From Rhodobacter sp. (GTDB taxonomy: Bacteria; Pseudomonadota; Alphaproteobacteria; Rhodobacterales; Rhodobacteraceae), in assembly GCA_027484985.1 (NCBI GenBank), contig JAIXRW010000008.1:1-64000 (forward strand): 64,000 nucleotides of DNA, written 5' to 3'. A program made the position numbers and the translations under genes. How positions within the stretch are numbered: position 1 is the stretch's first letter; every line of letters begins with the position of its first letter. This document shows positions 7,772 to 15,737 of the stretch, one piece after another. Below the pieces are notes generated by a model, which was not told where the DNA came from, made no database searches, and worked only from the letters and a program-made list of their open reading frames with translations.

Positions 7772-8182
7772 ATGACCTCCATCACCATCATCACGGCCGA
7801 GGACCGGCGGCGGCTATGGCATCCGTGTGGAACACTCTGTGCTGTCTGCCGGCAACCCAGCCGTGGCTTTGGCTGGTTCGATCCGCACCGCTCGAAGCGG
7901 CCCCGGCCATCGGTCTGGTTCTGCTCGATGTCCTGCCAAGGCTACTGGACGCGTTTGGCGCGGGAGCGTGTGGCAATGGTTGACCTGACCGATGAAGAAC
8001 GCGCCGCCATCGCGGTGACCATGAGGCGCGTCGCCCTGCTGATGGACGAGATCGGCTGGTCGACGAAACTTGCCGATCTCACCGAGCCACAGGTGCGCGC
8101 CCTGATCGAGGAAGCGGTCGAAGGGTTCCGTGAGTCCATGTCCGACATCGCCAAAGCCAATGCGCCGGAGGTGCCGTTTTGA
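7772..8182 (+). CDS. Phage protein of DUF6511 type
   Basis: A 136-residue protein. The N-terminal half carries a cysteine/histidine set (HPCGTLCAVCRQPSRGFGWF, then WFCSMSCQGYW), consistent with a small zinc-binding fold. The C-terminal half (DLTDEERAAIAVTMRRVALLMDEIGW...) is helical. I recall this CxVC...RGFGWF signature as DUF6511, of unknown function, in alphaproteobacterial phages between the helicase and the nuclease. It begins 3 bases after the helicase stop and overlaps the TTG start of the nuclease by 4 bases, so the three are probably one translational unit. The DUF number is from memory. Confidence 0.6.
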   Translation: MTSITIITAEDRRRLWHPCGTLCAVCRQPSRGFGWFDPHRSKRPRPSVWFCSMSCQGYWTRLARERVAMVDLTDEERAAIAVTMRRVALLMDEIGWSTKLADLTEPQVRALIEEAVEGFRESMSDIAKANAPEVPF

Positions 8183-8949
8183 CGCTGGACTTCAATCACC
8201 GCCCGAGCTTCGCCGACCGGGTCAACGCCGCCGTCGATTGCGCCCTGACCGACGATCAGGCAACACGCACGCCCCGCGACTATCTTGGCGGCTCTCGCCT
8301 TGGCCACGCATGCGAACGCGCCCTTCAGTTTGAATTCACGGCCACGCCGAAGGACGAGGGCCAGGACTTCAGCGGCCAGTCGCTGCGCATCTTTGCCATC
8401 GGCCATGCTCTGGAGGATTTGGCCGTGGCGTGGCTGCGCGGCGCGGGGTTTGATCTCTACACCCGGAAGGGCAACCGACCCGATGGCGGCCAGTTCGGCT
8501 TTTCCGTCGCGGGCGGGCGCATCCGGGGCCATATCGACGGCATCATCGCTGCTGGCCCCGTGGGTTTCGATCTCGCCGTTCCCGCGCTCTGGGAATGCAA
8601 GACCATGAACGCCAAGAACTGGCGCGCCTGCGTCAAGGACGGTGTCACGAAATCGAAGCCCGTCTACGCCGCCCAGATCGCCGTCTATCAGGCCTACATG
8701 GAAGCCAGCGTGCCCGGCATCAGCGCCGCGCCTGCCGTGTTCACCGCGATCAACAAGGACACGGCCGAGATGCACCATGAGCAGGTGCCCTTCGATGCCG
8801 ATCTTGCGCAGCGCATGTCGGATCGCGGGGTGCGGATCCTCCAGGCGACCGATGCGGGCGAGTTGCTCCCGCGCATTGCCGCCAGCGCCGATTTCTTCGA
8901 ATGCCGCTTCTGCCCATGGGCCGCTCGCTGCTGGAGGCTGGCGCGGTGA
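8179..8949 (+). CDS. PD-(D/E)XK nuclease with Cas4-like Fe-S cysteines
   Basis: A 256-residue RecB-family nuclease starting with TTG (overlap TTGA with the previous stop). The active site reads GHIDG (Asp120) and WECKT (Glu139-x-Lys141), followed by QIAVYQAYM, the usual Gln/Tyr helix. Cys45 near the N-terminus and Cys242, Cys245 and Cys251 at the C-terminus are placed like the 4Fe-4S ligands of Cas4 and AddB. A DNA end-processing exonuclease serving phage recombination with the Sak4-like protein is likely. There is no Cas gene nearby, so it is not a CRISPR adaptation protein. The start codon is inferred from the overlap. Confidence 0.8.
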   Translation: MTLDFNHRPSFADRVNAAVDCALTDDQATRTPRDYLGGSRLGHACERALQFEFTATPKDEGQDFSGQSLRIFAIGHALEDLAVAWLRGAGFDLYTRKGNRPDGGQFGFSVAGGRIRGHIDGIIAAGPVGFDLAVPALWECKTMNAKNWRACVKDGVTKSKPVYAAQIAVYQAYMEASVPGISAAPAVFTAINKDTAEMHHEQVPFDADLAQRMSDRGVRILQATDAGELLPRIAASADFFECRFCPWAARCWRLAR

Positions 8950-11264
8950 GCGACGACAGCATCCTGCACTTCAACCCGTGGATGGATTTCAACGACGGCC
9001 CTCCGGCCGAAAACCCGTTCGGCTGCGATCCGGACTCGGACCAGATCGCCATCTTCCTCGACACCGTGTTCAGTTGGTGCGAAGGGCTGATCCCCCTGCG
9101 CGGCTTTGTCGACAAGGGTCAGGGCCGGGACGGCAAGCCCCACAACATCTGGATCGCGGCCGATGGGACCGCCTGCGAAAAGCTCGCGACCTTTGCCGCA
9201 TGGGCCAACCGTGAAGGGGCTGCGGTCTATGTCATCCCCGGCACGGTCGCGGAACAGGGCCAGGCCCGTGCCGCCGATGTGCTGCAAATACAGGCCCTCG
9301 TGGTCGACCTCGACGCGGGCGACATTCCGGCCAAGCTGGATCACATCGTCAGCCACCTCGGCACCCCCACGCTGATCGTGGAAAGTGGAGGACGAACGCC
9401 CGAGGGCGCGGCCAAGCTGCATGTCTGGTGGAAACTGACCGAACCCGCCGAGGGAGAGGATCTTGCCACGCTCTGCCGATTGCGCGGAGATATCGCGGTC
9501 AAGGTCGGCGGCGATACCCATTTCCGCTCGGCGCACCAGCCAATCCGTGTGGCCGGGACGGTCTATCACAAGCACGGCCATCAGCGGCTGGTGCAGATCC
9601 GCGACCACAATACGGTCGAGGTCGACCTAGCCGATTTCGCGGAAAGGGTGGCCGACATGCCGCCGCTGCCCGGCGTTGGTATGACCAGCGCACCGCAGTC
9701 CGTCTCCAAGCCGGGCGTCGATGCCGTGCTGACCACCCCGGTGCGCGAAGGCGCGGTGGATGACTGGTCGCGGTTTCAGGGGGCGAGCGCCGCCATCGGC
9801 CATTACATCCGCCTGGTGCATGACGGCCGCATTGACCCCGCCGAAGGCTGGGAAGCGATCTGCGGCTACAACGCTGCGATGCTGCGCCCCGAATGGCCGC
9901 TTGATCGGCTGCAGGCCGAAGCCGAACGCCTCTGGGCACTACATGTAAAGCGCAACGGCCCGCCGCTCATTCGCGCTGCCCGCCCCAACGCCTCCGCAAG
10001 CCCGCTGCCGACCTTCAGTCTTGGTGCGCTGCTCGATGATCGCAGCCCGATGCCCGATGACATCATCGCTCCGCGCGTCCTGACGCCGGGCGGGCTGTTG
10101 GTGCTGGGCGGCGCGCCGAAGGTCGGCAAGAGCGATTTCCTGATCTCGTGGCTTGTCCACATGGCGGCAGGCGTGTCGTTCCTCGGCTTCACACCACCCC
10201 GGCCGCTGCGGGTGTTCTATCTGCAGGCGGAGATCCAGTATCACTACCTGCGCGAACGGATGCAGCAGATCAGCTTGCCGCCCGGGGTGATCGCCGCCGC
10301 ACGCGACACCTTCATCGCCACACCGAAGCTGAAGCTGCTGCTTGATGCCGATGGCGTCACCCGTATCGCCGAGGCCATCCGGGCCGCATTCCCCGACGCG
10401 CCCCCCGACATCATCGTCATCGATCCGATCCGCAACCTCTTTGACGGCGGCCCGGTTGGCGGCGGCGAGAACGACAACACGGCCATGATGTTCTTCCTGA
10501 AGGATCGGGTCGAGGTTCTCCGCGAAGCGGTCAATCCGGACGCGGGCGTCATCCTGGCCCACCACACCCGCAAGGCCGCCAAGCATCAGGTGAAAGACGA
10601 TCCCTTCCTCGCCCTCTCCGGCGCCAGCGCTCTGCGCGGCTTCTACACCTCGGGTCTGCTGATGCACCGGCCCGACGAGGACATCACCCAGCGCCGCCTG
10701 GAAATCGAGTTGCGCAACGGACCCGCGCTGCCCGGCAAGCTGATCGACAAGGTGGCGGGTCGCTGGGTCGAATTGAACCCGATGAACGAGCGGCTGGTGC
10801 GCAAGGAAGTCGGGGCCAAGTTCGACGCCGAACGGTTGCGCAAGCACGATGTCATCCTCGGCATGCTGCTGGATGAGGCGGCGGGCGAGCGGCTCTACAC
10901 CGCCATGCAGTTCGCTGAGACCTTCGAGAATCGGGGCGGTCTGGGCAGCAAGCACACCATCCGTGAACGTCTCAGCGTGCTCGCCACCAAGGGCTTCGTG
11001 AAGTTCCTGCGCGACCCCTCCGGGTTTGGTTTTCCCGTCACCCGGTCGCGGTTCGGCTATCTCTGCGTCGAAGGCATGCAGTTCGGCGCAACCGTCGAGG
11101 AGGTCGATCCGACCACCGGCGAGGTCACCACGACCGCCCGTCCGGTCCTGCCCAGCCACTTCAAATGCGCGCAGTCCGGGCTCAGCCTTCAGGTCGAAAA
11201 TCCGGCTGTCTGGGTCTACCAGGACGGGCCCAAGGACGACCTAACTCATATGAGTGAGGCCTGA
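8946..11264 (+). CDS. Phage primase-helicase (RepA-like AAA ATPase)
   Basis: About 772 residues, using the GTG at 8946 that overlaps the nuclease stop (GTGA). The N-terminal ~300 residues resemble a RepB/archaeo-eukaryotic primase-type domain (LVVDLDAGD, SGGRTPEGAAKLHVWW, FRSAHQPIRVAGT). The C-terminal half is a RecA-fold helicase: Walker A GGAPKVGKS near residue 390, Walker B DIIVIDP, and HHTRKA. A C-terminal winged-helix-like segment (LYTAMQFAETFENRGG...TIRERLSVLATKGFV) follows. It is probably the main replicative initiator and helicase of the phage. Repeated palindromes immediately downstream could be its origin or operators. Domain calls are by motif only. Confidence 0.75.
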   Translation: MSDDSILHFNPWMDFNDGPPAENPFGCDPDSDQIAIFLDTVFSWCEGLIPLRGFVDKGQGRDGKPHNIWIAADGTACEKLATFAAWANREGAAVYVIPGTVAEQGQARAADVLQIQALVVDLDAGDIPAKLDHIVSHLGTPTLIVESGGRTPEGAAKLHVWWKLTEPAEGEDLATLCRLRGDIAVKVGGDTHFRSAHQPIRVAGTVYHKHGHQRLVQIRDHNTVEVDLADFAERVADMPPLPGVGMTSAPQSVSKPGVDAVLTTPVREGAVDDWSRFQGASAAIGHYIRLVHDGRIDPAEGWEAICGYNAAMLRPEWPLDRLQAEAERLWALHVKRNGPPLIRAARPNASASPLPTFSLGALLDDRSPMPDDIIAPRVLTPGGLLVLGGAPKVGKSDFLISWLVHMAAGVSFLGFTPPRPLRVFYLQAEIQYHYLRERMQQISLPPGVIAAARDTFIATPKLKLLLDADGVTRIAEAIRAAFPDAPPDIIVIDPIRNLFDGGPVGGGENDNTAMMFFLKDRVEVLREAVNPDAGVILAHHTRKAAKHQVKDDPFLALSGASALRGFYTSGLLMHRPDEDITQRRLEIELRNGPALPGKLIDKVAGRWVELNPMNERLVRKEVGAKFDAERLRKHDVILGMLLDEAAGERLYTAMQFAETFENRGGLGSKHTIRERLSVLATKGFVKFLRDPSGFGFPVTRSRFGYLCVEGMQFGATVEEVDPTTGEVTTTARPVLPSHFKCAQSGLSLQVENPAVWVYQDGPKDDLTHMSEA

Positions 11265-11364
11265 CTCATATGACAGCGCCAACTGTGCACTCAATGAAAT
11301 CAACGGGTTACGCGCAAATAAGAGTTAGGTCCCTAACTCATGCCCGAAGACTTCATGAAGTCTT
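11239..11364. promoter_or_regulatory. Cluster of palindromes after the primase-helicase gene
   Basis: Four elements crowd 126 bp. ACTCATATGAGT (11244-11255) is a perfect palindrome, and its core ACTCATATGA recurs at 11264-11273, exactly 20 bp on. GAGTTAGG-TC-CCTAACTC (11322-11339) is an 8-bp dyad whose half-site CCTAACTC also occurs at 11240-11247. AAGACTTCATGAAGTCTT (11347-11364) is a perfect 18-bp palindrome. The stretch is AT-richer than its surroundings. Repressor operators or a replication origin are the likely roles; both are inference. Confidence 0.55.
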
Positions 11365-11425
11365 ATTCCCCAACAAAATCAACGTGTTGAATCGGCTCGA
11401 ACAGTTAGGTGCTGAACCCCCATAC

Positions 11426-11474
11426 TACGTATGGGATGGCCCCACCCAAGGGTGGGCCACTCATCCCATGCGTA
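11426..11474. promoter_or_regulatory. Large nested inverted repeat
   Basis: TACG-T-ATGGGATG (11426-11438) is complementary to CATCCCAT-G-CGTA (11462-11474), and inside it GGCCCCACCC/GGGTGGGCC forms a second stem with one bulged C around AA. The whole 49-nt stretch can fold into one long hairpin or cruciform. No U tract follows. It lies in the 340-bp gap between the primase-helicase and RuvC-like genes. Confidence 0.5.
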
Positions 11475-11509
11475 AGGGCCTGGCGCGCGGGCCGCCCTGA
11501 CAGGTCCCC

Positions 11510-11575
11510 CATCCCCCGATCCGACGACGGCGGCCCGTACCGCCAAGCACATGACCGCCGTCGTCTTCCACCAGG
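11510..11575 (+). repeat. Leader element related to copies 1 and 2, before the RuvC-like gene
   Basis: CCCGATCCGAC is followed by a perfect 11-bp stem GACGACGGCGG (11523-11533) / CCGCCGTCGTC (11555-11565) with a 21-nt loop, then TCTTCCACCA. The order (CCCGATCCG-AC block, long perfect stem, then CGTCTTCC-CCA) parallels copy 1 at 3853-3920 although the stem sequence differs. The gene starts at 11604. Confidence 0.5.
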
Positions 11576-11603
11576 ACCAGCCCCCCAAGACAGGAGAGCC
11601 ATC

Positions 11604-12143
11604 ATGGCTGCGACGACTCTGATCCCCAAATCCGACAGCGCAAGGTTTGAATTGCTGCCCGTCACCAGTTCAAGCCACCGCTGCATGCTTGCCCTCGATC
11701 TGGGCACCACGACCGGCTGGGCCCTGCGCGGCCACGACGGTCTGATCACCAGCGGCACTGCAAGCTTTCGTCCCGGCCGCTTCGACGGGGGCGGCATGCG
11801 ATACCTCCGCTTCACCAACTGGCTGGGCGAGTTGGACCGGCTGTCCGGTCCCATCGCGGCCATCTGGTTCGAAGAGGTTCGCCGCCACGCGGGCACCGAT
11901 GCGAGTCACATCTACGGCGGGCTCATGGCCACGCTGACCGCATGGGCGGAACTGCGGGGCGTGCCCTACGAGGGCGTTCCGGTCGGTACGATCAAGCGCC
12001 ACGCCACCGGCAAGGGCAATGCCGACAAGGACGCGATGATCGCCGCCGCCCGGTCTCGTGGCTTCAGCCCTGCGGACGACAACGAGGCCGACGCAATCGC
12101 GCTTCTGCTCTGGGCCATCGCAACGAATGGGGGTGTCGCATGA
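11604..12143 (+). CDS. RuvC-like Holliday junction resolvase
   Basis: A 179-residue protein with the RNase H fold signature of RuvC: LALDLGTTTGWAL (Asp32), IWFEEV (Glu90/Glu91) and DDNEADAIALLLWA at the C-terminus supplying the last acidic residues. It should cleave branched DNA to resolve recombination or replication intermediates before packaging. CAGGAGA lies upstream of the ATG at 11604; the longer frame from 11409 crosses the hairpin region and is not credible as coding. It starts a second early cluster with two small genes that overlap it stepwise. Confidence 0.75.
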   Translation: MAATTLIPKSDSARFELLPVTSSSHRCMLALDLGTTTGWALRGHDGLITSGTASFRPGRFDGGGMRYLRFTNWLGELDRLSGPIAAIWFEEVRRHAGTDASHIYGGLMATLTAWAELRGVPYEGVPVGTIKRHATGKGNADKDAMIAAARSRGFSPADDNEADAIALLLWAIATNGGVA

Positions 12144-12340
12144 GGTGGCATCCCCACGGTTACGGCGGTCAGCGCCGCAACCCCGAGCAGGTCAAGCGCG
12201 AGGGCTGGCACGAACAGGGCGTGCTGGCGGTGTCGGCCGACGATCAGCGGCTGACCTGGCCGGAACGCGAACTGGTCCGTCAGCTTGGCGAGAGGCTTTA
12301 CGGGCGACGCCCGATGGGAAACGAGGTTCGCCATGGCTGA
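12140..12340 (+). CDS. Small basic phage protein
   Basis: A 66-residue protein beginning MRWHPHGYGGQRRNPEQVKREGWHEQGVL, with its ATG overlapping the RuvC-like stop (ATGA). It is rich in Arg, His and Trp, and the second half (LTWPERELVRQLGERLYG) is an amphipathic helix. I recall similar short proteins at this place in related prophages but no function. Overlap with both neighbours (it ends 8 bases inside the next gene) supports it as a real coupled gene. It may bind nucleic acid, given the charge; that is a guess. Confidence 0.6.
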   Translation: MRWHPHGYGGQRRNPEQVKREGWHEQGVLAVSADDQRLTWPERELVRQLGERLYGRRPMGNEVRHG

Positions 12341-12710
12341 CCGCGTCTGGACGGCCGAGTGCGTGGCTGATCATTTCGAGGAAGCGTTTCGCACCCTGCG
12401 CAAGCTGCCGCCCGTGAGGGCGCAGGGGTTCTTCAACGCCTGGCCGCAGATCGTCCGCACCAGCCGCGAGATCGCGGCGATGGAGCCCGAGCCCATGCGG
12501 GTCTGGCCATCAGCCGCAGCCATCACGCGGCTGGAGCAGACCTCGGACTGGGTGCTGTGGATCGAGGAGGCCGAGCGCAAACTCGTCTGGTCGCGCGCGG
12601 CCCGCGTGCCGTGGAAGCAGATCAGCGGGGAGATGGGCTGCGACCGCACCACCGCATGGCGACGCTGGCAGCTGGCGCTGACCAAGATCGCAGCGCGACT
12701 GAATGCGTGA
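12333..12710 (+). CDS. DUF6362-type phage protein with C-terminal HTH
   Basis: A 125-residue protein. SDWVLWIEEAERKLVWSRAARVPWKQISGEMGCDRTTAWRRWQLAL is the part I recall from DUF6362 proteins. Residues ~90-115 read as a helix-turn-helix (WKQISGEMGCDRTTAWRRW), so DNA binding is likely. It lies at the end of the early cluster and is followed by a noncoding region with a terminator-like hairpin and small palindromes, which may include its targets. The role in regulation is inferred from the HTH and position. Confidence 0.65.
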   Translation: MADRVWTAECVADHFEEAFRTLRKLPPVRAQGFFNAWPQIVRTSREIAAMEPEPMRVWPSAAAITRLEQTSDWVLWIEEAERKLVWSRAARVPWKQISGEMGCDRTTAWRRWQLALTKIAARLNA

Positions 12711-13150
12711 GCGACTCCAATGTGTTGCAACACTTTTCCCTTCGACATCTGCAACATGTTCGTGCTATTCCGAAGGCAAGATGGGGAGAGTGCGCCGAAG
12801 GGTTTGCTCTCCCCTTTGCTTTTGGGCGGATACGGCTGGATTTCGGGTTGGTTTCCGGGGTCCGGCAAGGGGCCAATCGGGGTCCATTCCGCTAACCCAC
12901 TGATTTCTGGTTCCTTCCTGGCCATATTCGTATGCTGGCGGGCGAAGCGCGGCACATCGCTAGCGACAGGGCCGGATTTTTGGGAAGCCACCCGGAAGCC
13001 AGCATCGCCTGAACCCGCCTGAAACACTGCAAATTCAAACCCTTGATGCTGGACACCCCTCGTGGCCACTGGACCCCGCATGGAGTCCAGTCTTGACCCC
13101 GGAGTCCGGAAGCCAGGGGTTTCCACCCTGATCCGAGGACTGACCCGACG
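12711..13150 (+). other. 440-bp gap without a convincing gene
   Basis: Between the DUF6362-type gene and the first methyltransferase. It holds small palindromes (TGTTGCAACA near 12722, AACATGTT near 12765), the terminator-like hairpin described separately, and a CTGGAC/GTCCAG hairpin near 13068-13095. Open frames crossing it change composition and have no recognisable product. Confidence 0.5.
12783..12823 (+). terminator. Terminator-like hairpin after the early cluster
   Basis: GGGGAGAG (12783-12790) pairs perfectly with CTCTCCCC (12807-12814); the loop is 16 nt and TTTGCTTTT follows. The long loop makes it less than ideal, but its place after the last early gene fits a rho-independent terminator. 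Confidence 0.45.
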
Positions 13151-14539
13151 ATGACGCTGAGCTTTGCCCCGGACCGGATCGAGATGTGGCCGCTGGCGAA
13201 GCTCCAGCCCTACGCCCGCAATGCCAAGGCGCATGGCGCCGACCAGGTCGCGAAGATCGCCGCCAACATGGCGGAGTTCGGATGGACCGTGCCGTGCCTC
13301 GTCGCCGAGGATGGGGAGCTGATCGCGGGCCACGGCCGGGTGCTGGCGGCAACGCAACTCGGTCTGACCGAAGCGCCGGTGATCGTACTCGGGCATCTGA
13401 CCGAGGCGCAGCGCCGGGCATATCGCATTGCGGACAACAAGCTGACGGAACTCGGCACCTGGGACGAGGCGCTGCTGTCGACCGAACTGAGCGATCTGCT
13501 GGCAGAGGATTTCGACCTGTCGCTGGTCGGGTTTTCCGATGGGGAACTGGACAAGCTGCTGGCCTTCGTGCCGGAAGAGGACGGGCAAGAAGGTGGCGCC
13601 GGGGGCTCCATGCCGCCGGTGACCATCCCCGAACCGCCGCGCAACCCGGCATCACGGACGGGTGATCTGTGGATCCTTGGCGACCACCGTCTGCTCTGCG
13701 GCGACAGCACCAGCGCTGCCGACGTGCGCCGCCTGATGAATGGCGAACGGGCGATCCTGTTCGCGACCGATCCGCCGTATCTGGTGGACTACGACGGGTC
13801 CAACCATCCGACCCGGAACAAGGACTGGTCGGCATCCTACGGCACCACCTGGGACGACAGTTCGCAGGGGGCCGAGATTTACGACGGCTTCATCGCGGCG
13901 GCCGTGGCGGAAGCCATCGCCGAAAATGCCGCCTGGTATTGCTGGCACGCCTCGCGCCGCCAGGCGATGCTGGAGGCCTGCTGGGAAAAGGCCGGTGCCT
14001 TTGTGCACCAGCAGATCATCTGGGTGAAGGACCGTGGCGTCCTCACCCGGTCGCATTACCTGTGGAAACACGAGCCCTGCTTCATGGGCTGGCGCCGCCC
14101 GAACCGGCCGCCGAAGGTGGCGGAAGAAACCCTCCCGTCAACTTGGGCGCTGCCCAGCTTCGCCAAGGACGAGCGGCCGGACCACCCCACGCCGAAACCG
14201 CTTGACGCCTTCGGGATCCCGATGCGCCAGCATGTTGCTCGGGGCGGGCTTTGCTACGAGCCGTTCTCGGGGTCAGGGTCGCAGATCATGGCGGGCGAGG
14301 CCAATGGCCGTCGCGTCTTCGCGATGGAAATCAGCCCAGCCTACATCGACGTGGCCGTCGAACGCTGGCAGGCCGACACGGGGCGCGAAGCGATCCTCGA
14401 CGGTCATGGTCGGACCTTCGCGGCCGTGAAAACCGAGCGGCTGGGCTACAACGTCGAAGCCACTGCAGATGCCCCGGTCGAAATGCCGGACGCAAACGGC
14501 GATCCCGAACTGGCCCGCAAACCCAAATCTGTAGCCTGA
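13151..14539 (+). CDS. ParB-like domain fused to adenine-type DNA methyltransferase
   Basis: A 462-residue protein. Residues 1-110 form a ParB/Srx-like domain (LQPYARNAKAHGADQV..., LIAGHGRVLAA, ADNKL). Then comes a methyltransferase: DPPYLVDYDG (DPPY at 207-210) is the catalytic motif IV, and PFSGSGS near residue 375 is motif I. The order motif IV before motif I indicates the beta class, as in CcrM-like N6-adenine or N4-cytosine enzymes. Such ParB-methylase fusions are common orphan methyltransferases in alphaproteobacterial phages, probably protecting phage DNA from host restriction. No cognate restriction enzyme is adjacent. Confidence 0.85.
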   Translation: MTLSFAPDRIEMWPLAKLQPYARNAKAHGADQVAKIAANMAEFGWTVPCLVAEDGELIAGHGRVLAATQLGLTEAPVIVLGHLTEAQRRAYRIADNKLTELGTWDEALLSTELSDLLAEDFDLSLVGFSDGELDKLLAFVPEEDGQEGGAGGSMPPVTIPEPPRNPASRTGDLWILGDHRLLCGDSTSAADVRRLMNGERAILFATDPPYLVDYDGSNHPTRNKDWSASYGTTWDDSSQGAEIYDGFIAAAVAEAIAENAAWYCWHASRRQAMLEACWEKAGAFVHQQIIWVKDRGVLTRSHYLWKHEPCFMGWRRPNRPPKVAEETLPSTWALPSFAKDERPDHPTPKPLDAFGIPMRQHVARGGLCYEPFSGSGSQIMAGEANGRRVFAMEISPAYIDVAVERWQADTGREAILDGHGRTFAAVKTERLGYNVEATADAPVEMPDANGDPELARKPKSVA

Positions 14540-14542
14540 GGC

Positions 14543-15724
14543 ATGCATGACCTGGCTTTACCTTCCTCCGGATGCGGTTCCGGGAACGGAGACGCATGCC
14601 TCTTTGGCCTCTCCCTCTGCTCCGGCGCTGGCGGGCTTGACCTTGGGCTTGCCATCGCCATCCCCGGGTATCGTGCTGTGGGCCATGTCGAACGGGAAAC
14701 CTTCGCCGCAGCCACTCTCGTGGCGCGGATGGAAGACGCGTCCCTGGATCAGGCTGTTGTCTGGGACGACGTTGGAACCTTCGACGGCCGCCCTTGGCGC
14801 GGCGCGGTGGACATCATCACTGCGGGCTATCCGTGCCAGCCGTTCTCGGTTGCAGGCAAACGCCGGGGCGCTGACGACCCGCGCCACCTCTGGCCGCATG
14901 TCGCCCGCATCATCGGTGAGGTCGAGCCGCCCTTCGTTTTCCTCGAGAATGTCGCCCATCATCTCCGCCTCGGCTTCCCCGAAGTCGCCAGCGGACTGGT
15001 CGGCATGGGCTACAAGCTTGCGGCAGGCCTCTTCACTGCGGCGGAAGTCGGCGCGCCCCACAAACGCGAGCGGCTGTTCATCCTTGCCATCCGCGACGGC
15101 GACGACTTGGCCGACCCCGCGCGCCTGCTCCGGAACCCGATCGAGTGGCGGGAATCGGACCGAGCTGCTGCGGCTCTGGCCAACGCCCCGCGCCAGCGCC
15201 AACGAGAACCGGCAGACGAAACCGACGCCGTCGCAGGAGGCGGGGCAGCACGGCATGAACCTCGCGACGACGGCAGCCCTATGGCCGACGCCGCAGATCG
15301 ACAGCTTCCGCAGCCGGGGTGGCGAGCGGAGGGACGAAAAAGGTCTGGACCGCATGGCGCGCGACTGGCCGACGCCGATGGCGAACGACGGCTGCAAGCC
15401 GAGCGCGGGCAACCGGCGGACGGCCGATCTGACCCATGCGGCCGGGATGTGGATGACGCCGACGGCGCGCGATCACAAGGACGGGGCGACGACACTGGCG
15501 AACACGCCGGTGAACGGCCTGCTTGGCCGCCAGGTCCTAGTGATGCCGATGGCTGGGAGCGATACCTCCGATGTGCGCCGGACCTTGAACCCGCTGTTCG
15601 TCGAGGCGCTGATGGGCTGGCCCACCGGGTGGACCGGCTTCGCCTCTGTGGCAACGGCGTGGTCCCACTGGTTGCAGCGCATGCGCTGCGAACTCTCGCA
15701 GCTGAACTGCTGGCCGGTGGATGA
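14543..15724 (+). CDS. C5-cytosine DNA methyltransferase
   Basis: A 393-residue protein. LSLCSGAGGLDLG (near 24-36) is motif I, GYPCQPFSVAG holds the catalytic Cys98 of motif IV, ENV (135-137) is motif VI, APHKRERLF is the motif VIII region, and RLRLCGNGVVPLVAAHAL near the C-terminus is motif X. The middle (about 200-330) is a low-complexity Arg/Asp/Ala-rich stretch replacing a normal target recognition domain. A second frame starting 4 bases later is open over the whole gene and looks coding in its second half; see that entry. Likely role: phage DNA modification against host restriction. Methylation specificity cannot be read from sequence alone. Confidence 0.8.
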   Translation: MHDLALPSSGCGSGNGDACLFGLSLCSGAGGLDLGLAIAIPGYRAVGHVERETFAAATLVARMEDASLDQAVVWDDVGTFDGRPWRGAVDIITAGYPCQPFSVAGKRRGADDPRHLWPHVARIIGEVEPPFVFLENVAHHLRLGFPEVASGLVGMGYKLAAGLFTAAEVGAPHKRERLFILAIRDGDDLADPARLLRNPIEWRESDRAAAALANAPRQRQREPADETDAVAGGGAARHEPRDDGSPMADAADRQLPQPGWRAEGRKRSGPHGARLADADGERRLQAERGQPADGRSDPCGRDVDDADGARSQGRGDDTGEHAGERPAWPPGPSDADGWERYLRCAPDLEPAVRRGADGLAHRVDRLRLCGNGVVPLVAAHALRTLAAELLAGG

Positions 15725-15737
15725 GGTGACGGCATGA
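14547..15737 (+). CDS. Overlapping frame within the cytosine methyltransferase gene
   Basis: An open frame shifted +1 relative to the methyltransferase, 396 codons. Its first half has no recognisable content. Its second half carries repeated WPTP motifs, TARDHKDG, NTPVNGLLGRQVL and LNPLFVEALMGWPTGWT, which I remember as the C-terminal region of other phage cytosine methyltransferases. GAGG lies 5 nt before this ATG (14547) but only 1 nt before the other start (14543), and its stop overlaps the next start as ATGA, the coupling style used throughout this prophage. Either this is a genuine overlapping gene, or the two frames belong to one product through a +1 shift, or it is a high-GC shadow of conserved codons. 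Confidence 0.4.
   Translation: MTWLYLPPDAVPGTETHASLASPSAPALAGLTLGLPSPSPGIVLWAMSNGKPSPQPLSWRGWKTRPWIRLLSGTTLEPSTAALGAARWTSSLRAIRASRSRLQANAGALTTRATSGRMSPASSVRSSRPSFSSRMSPIISASASPKSPADWSAWATSLRQASSLRRKSARPTNASGCSSLPSATATTWPTPRACSGTRSSGGNRTELLRLWPTPRASANENRQTKPTPSQEAGQHGMNLATTAALWPTPQIDSFRSRGGERRDEKGLDRMARDWPTPMANDGCKPSAGNRRTADLTHAAGMWMTPTARDHKDGATTLANTPVNGLLGRQVLVMPMAGSDTSDVRRTLNPLFVEALMGWPTGWTGFASVATAWSHWLQRMRCELSQLNCWPVDEVTA

Noticed and set aside
8179-8949. Cas4 of a CRISPR system
   Set aside because: The fold and cysteines match, but no cas genes or repeats are present and it sits in the phage replication operon.
11270-11500. Open frame of 76 codons after the primase-helicase gene
   Set aside because: It crosses two palindromes and the large inverted repeat, has no ribosome site and no recognisable product; more likely noncoding regulatory DNA.
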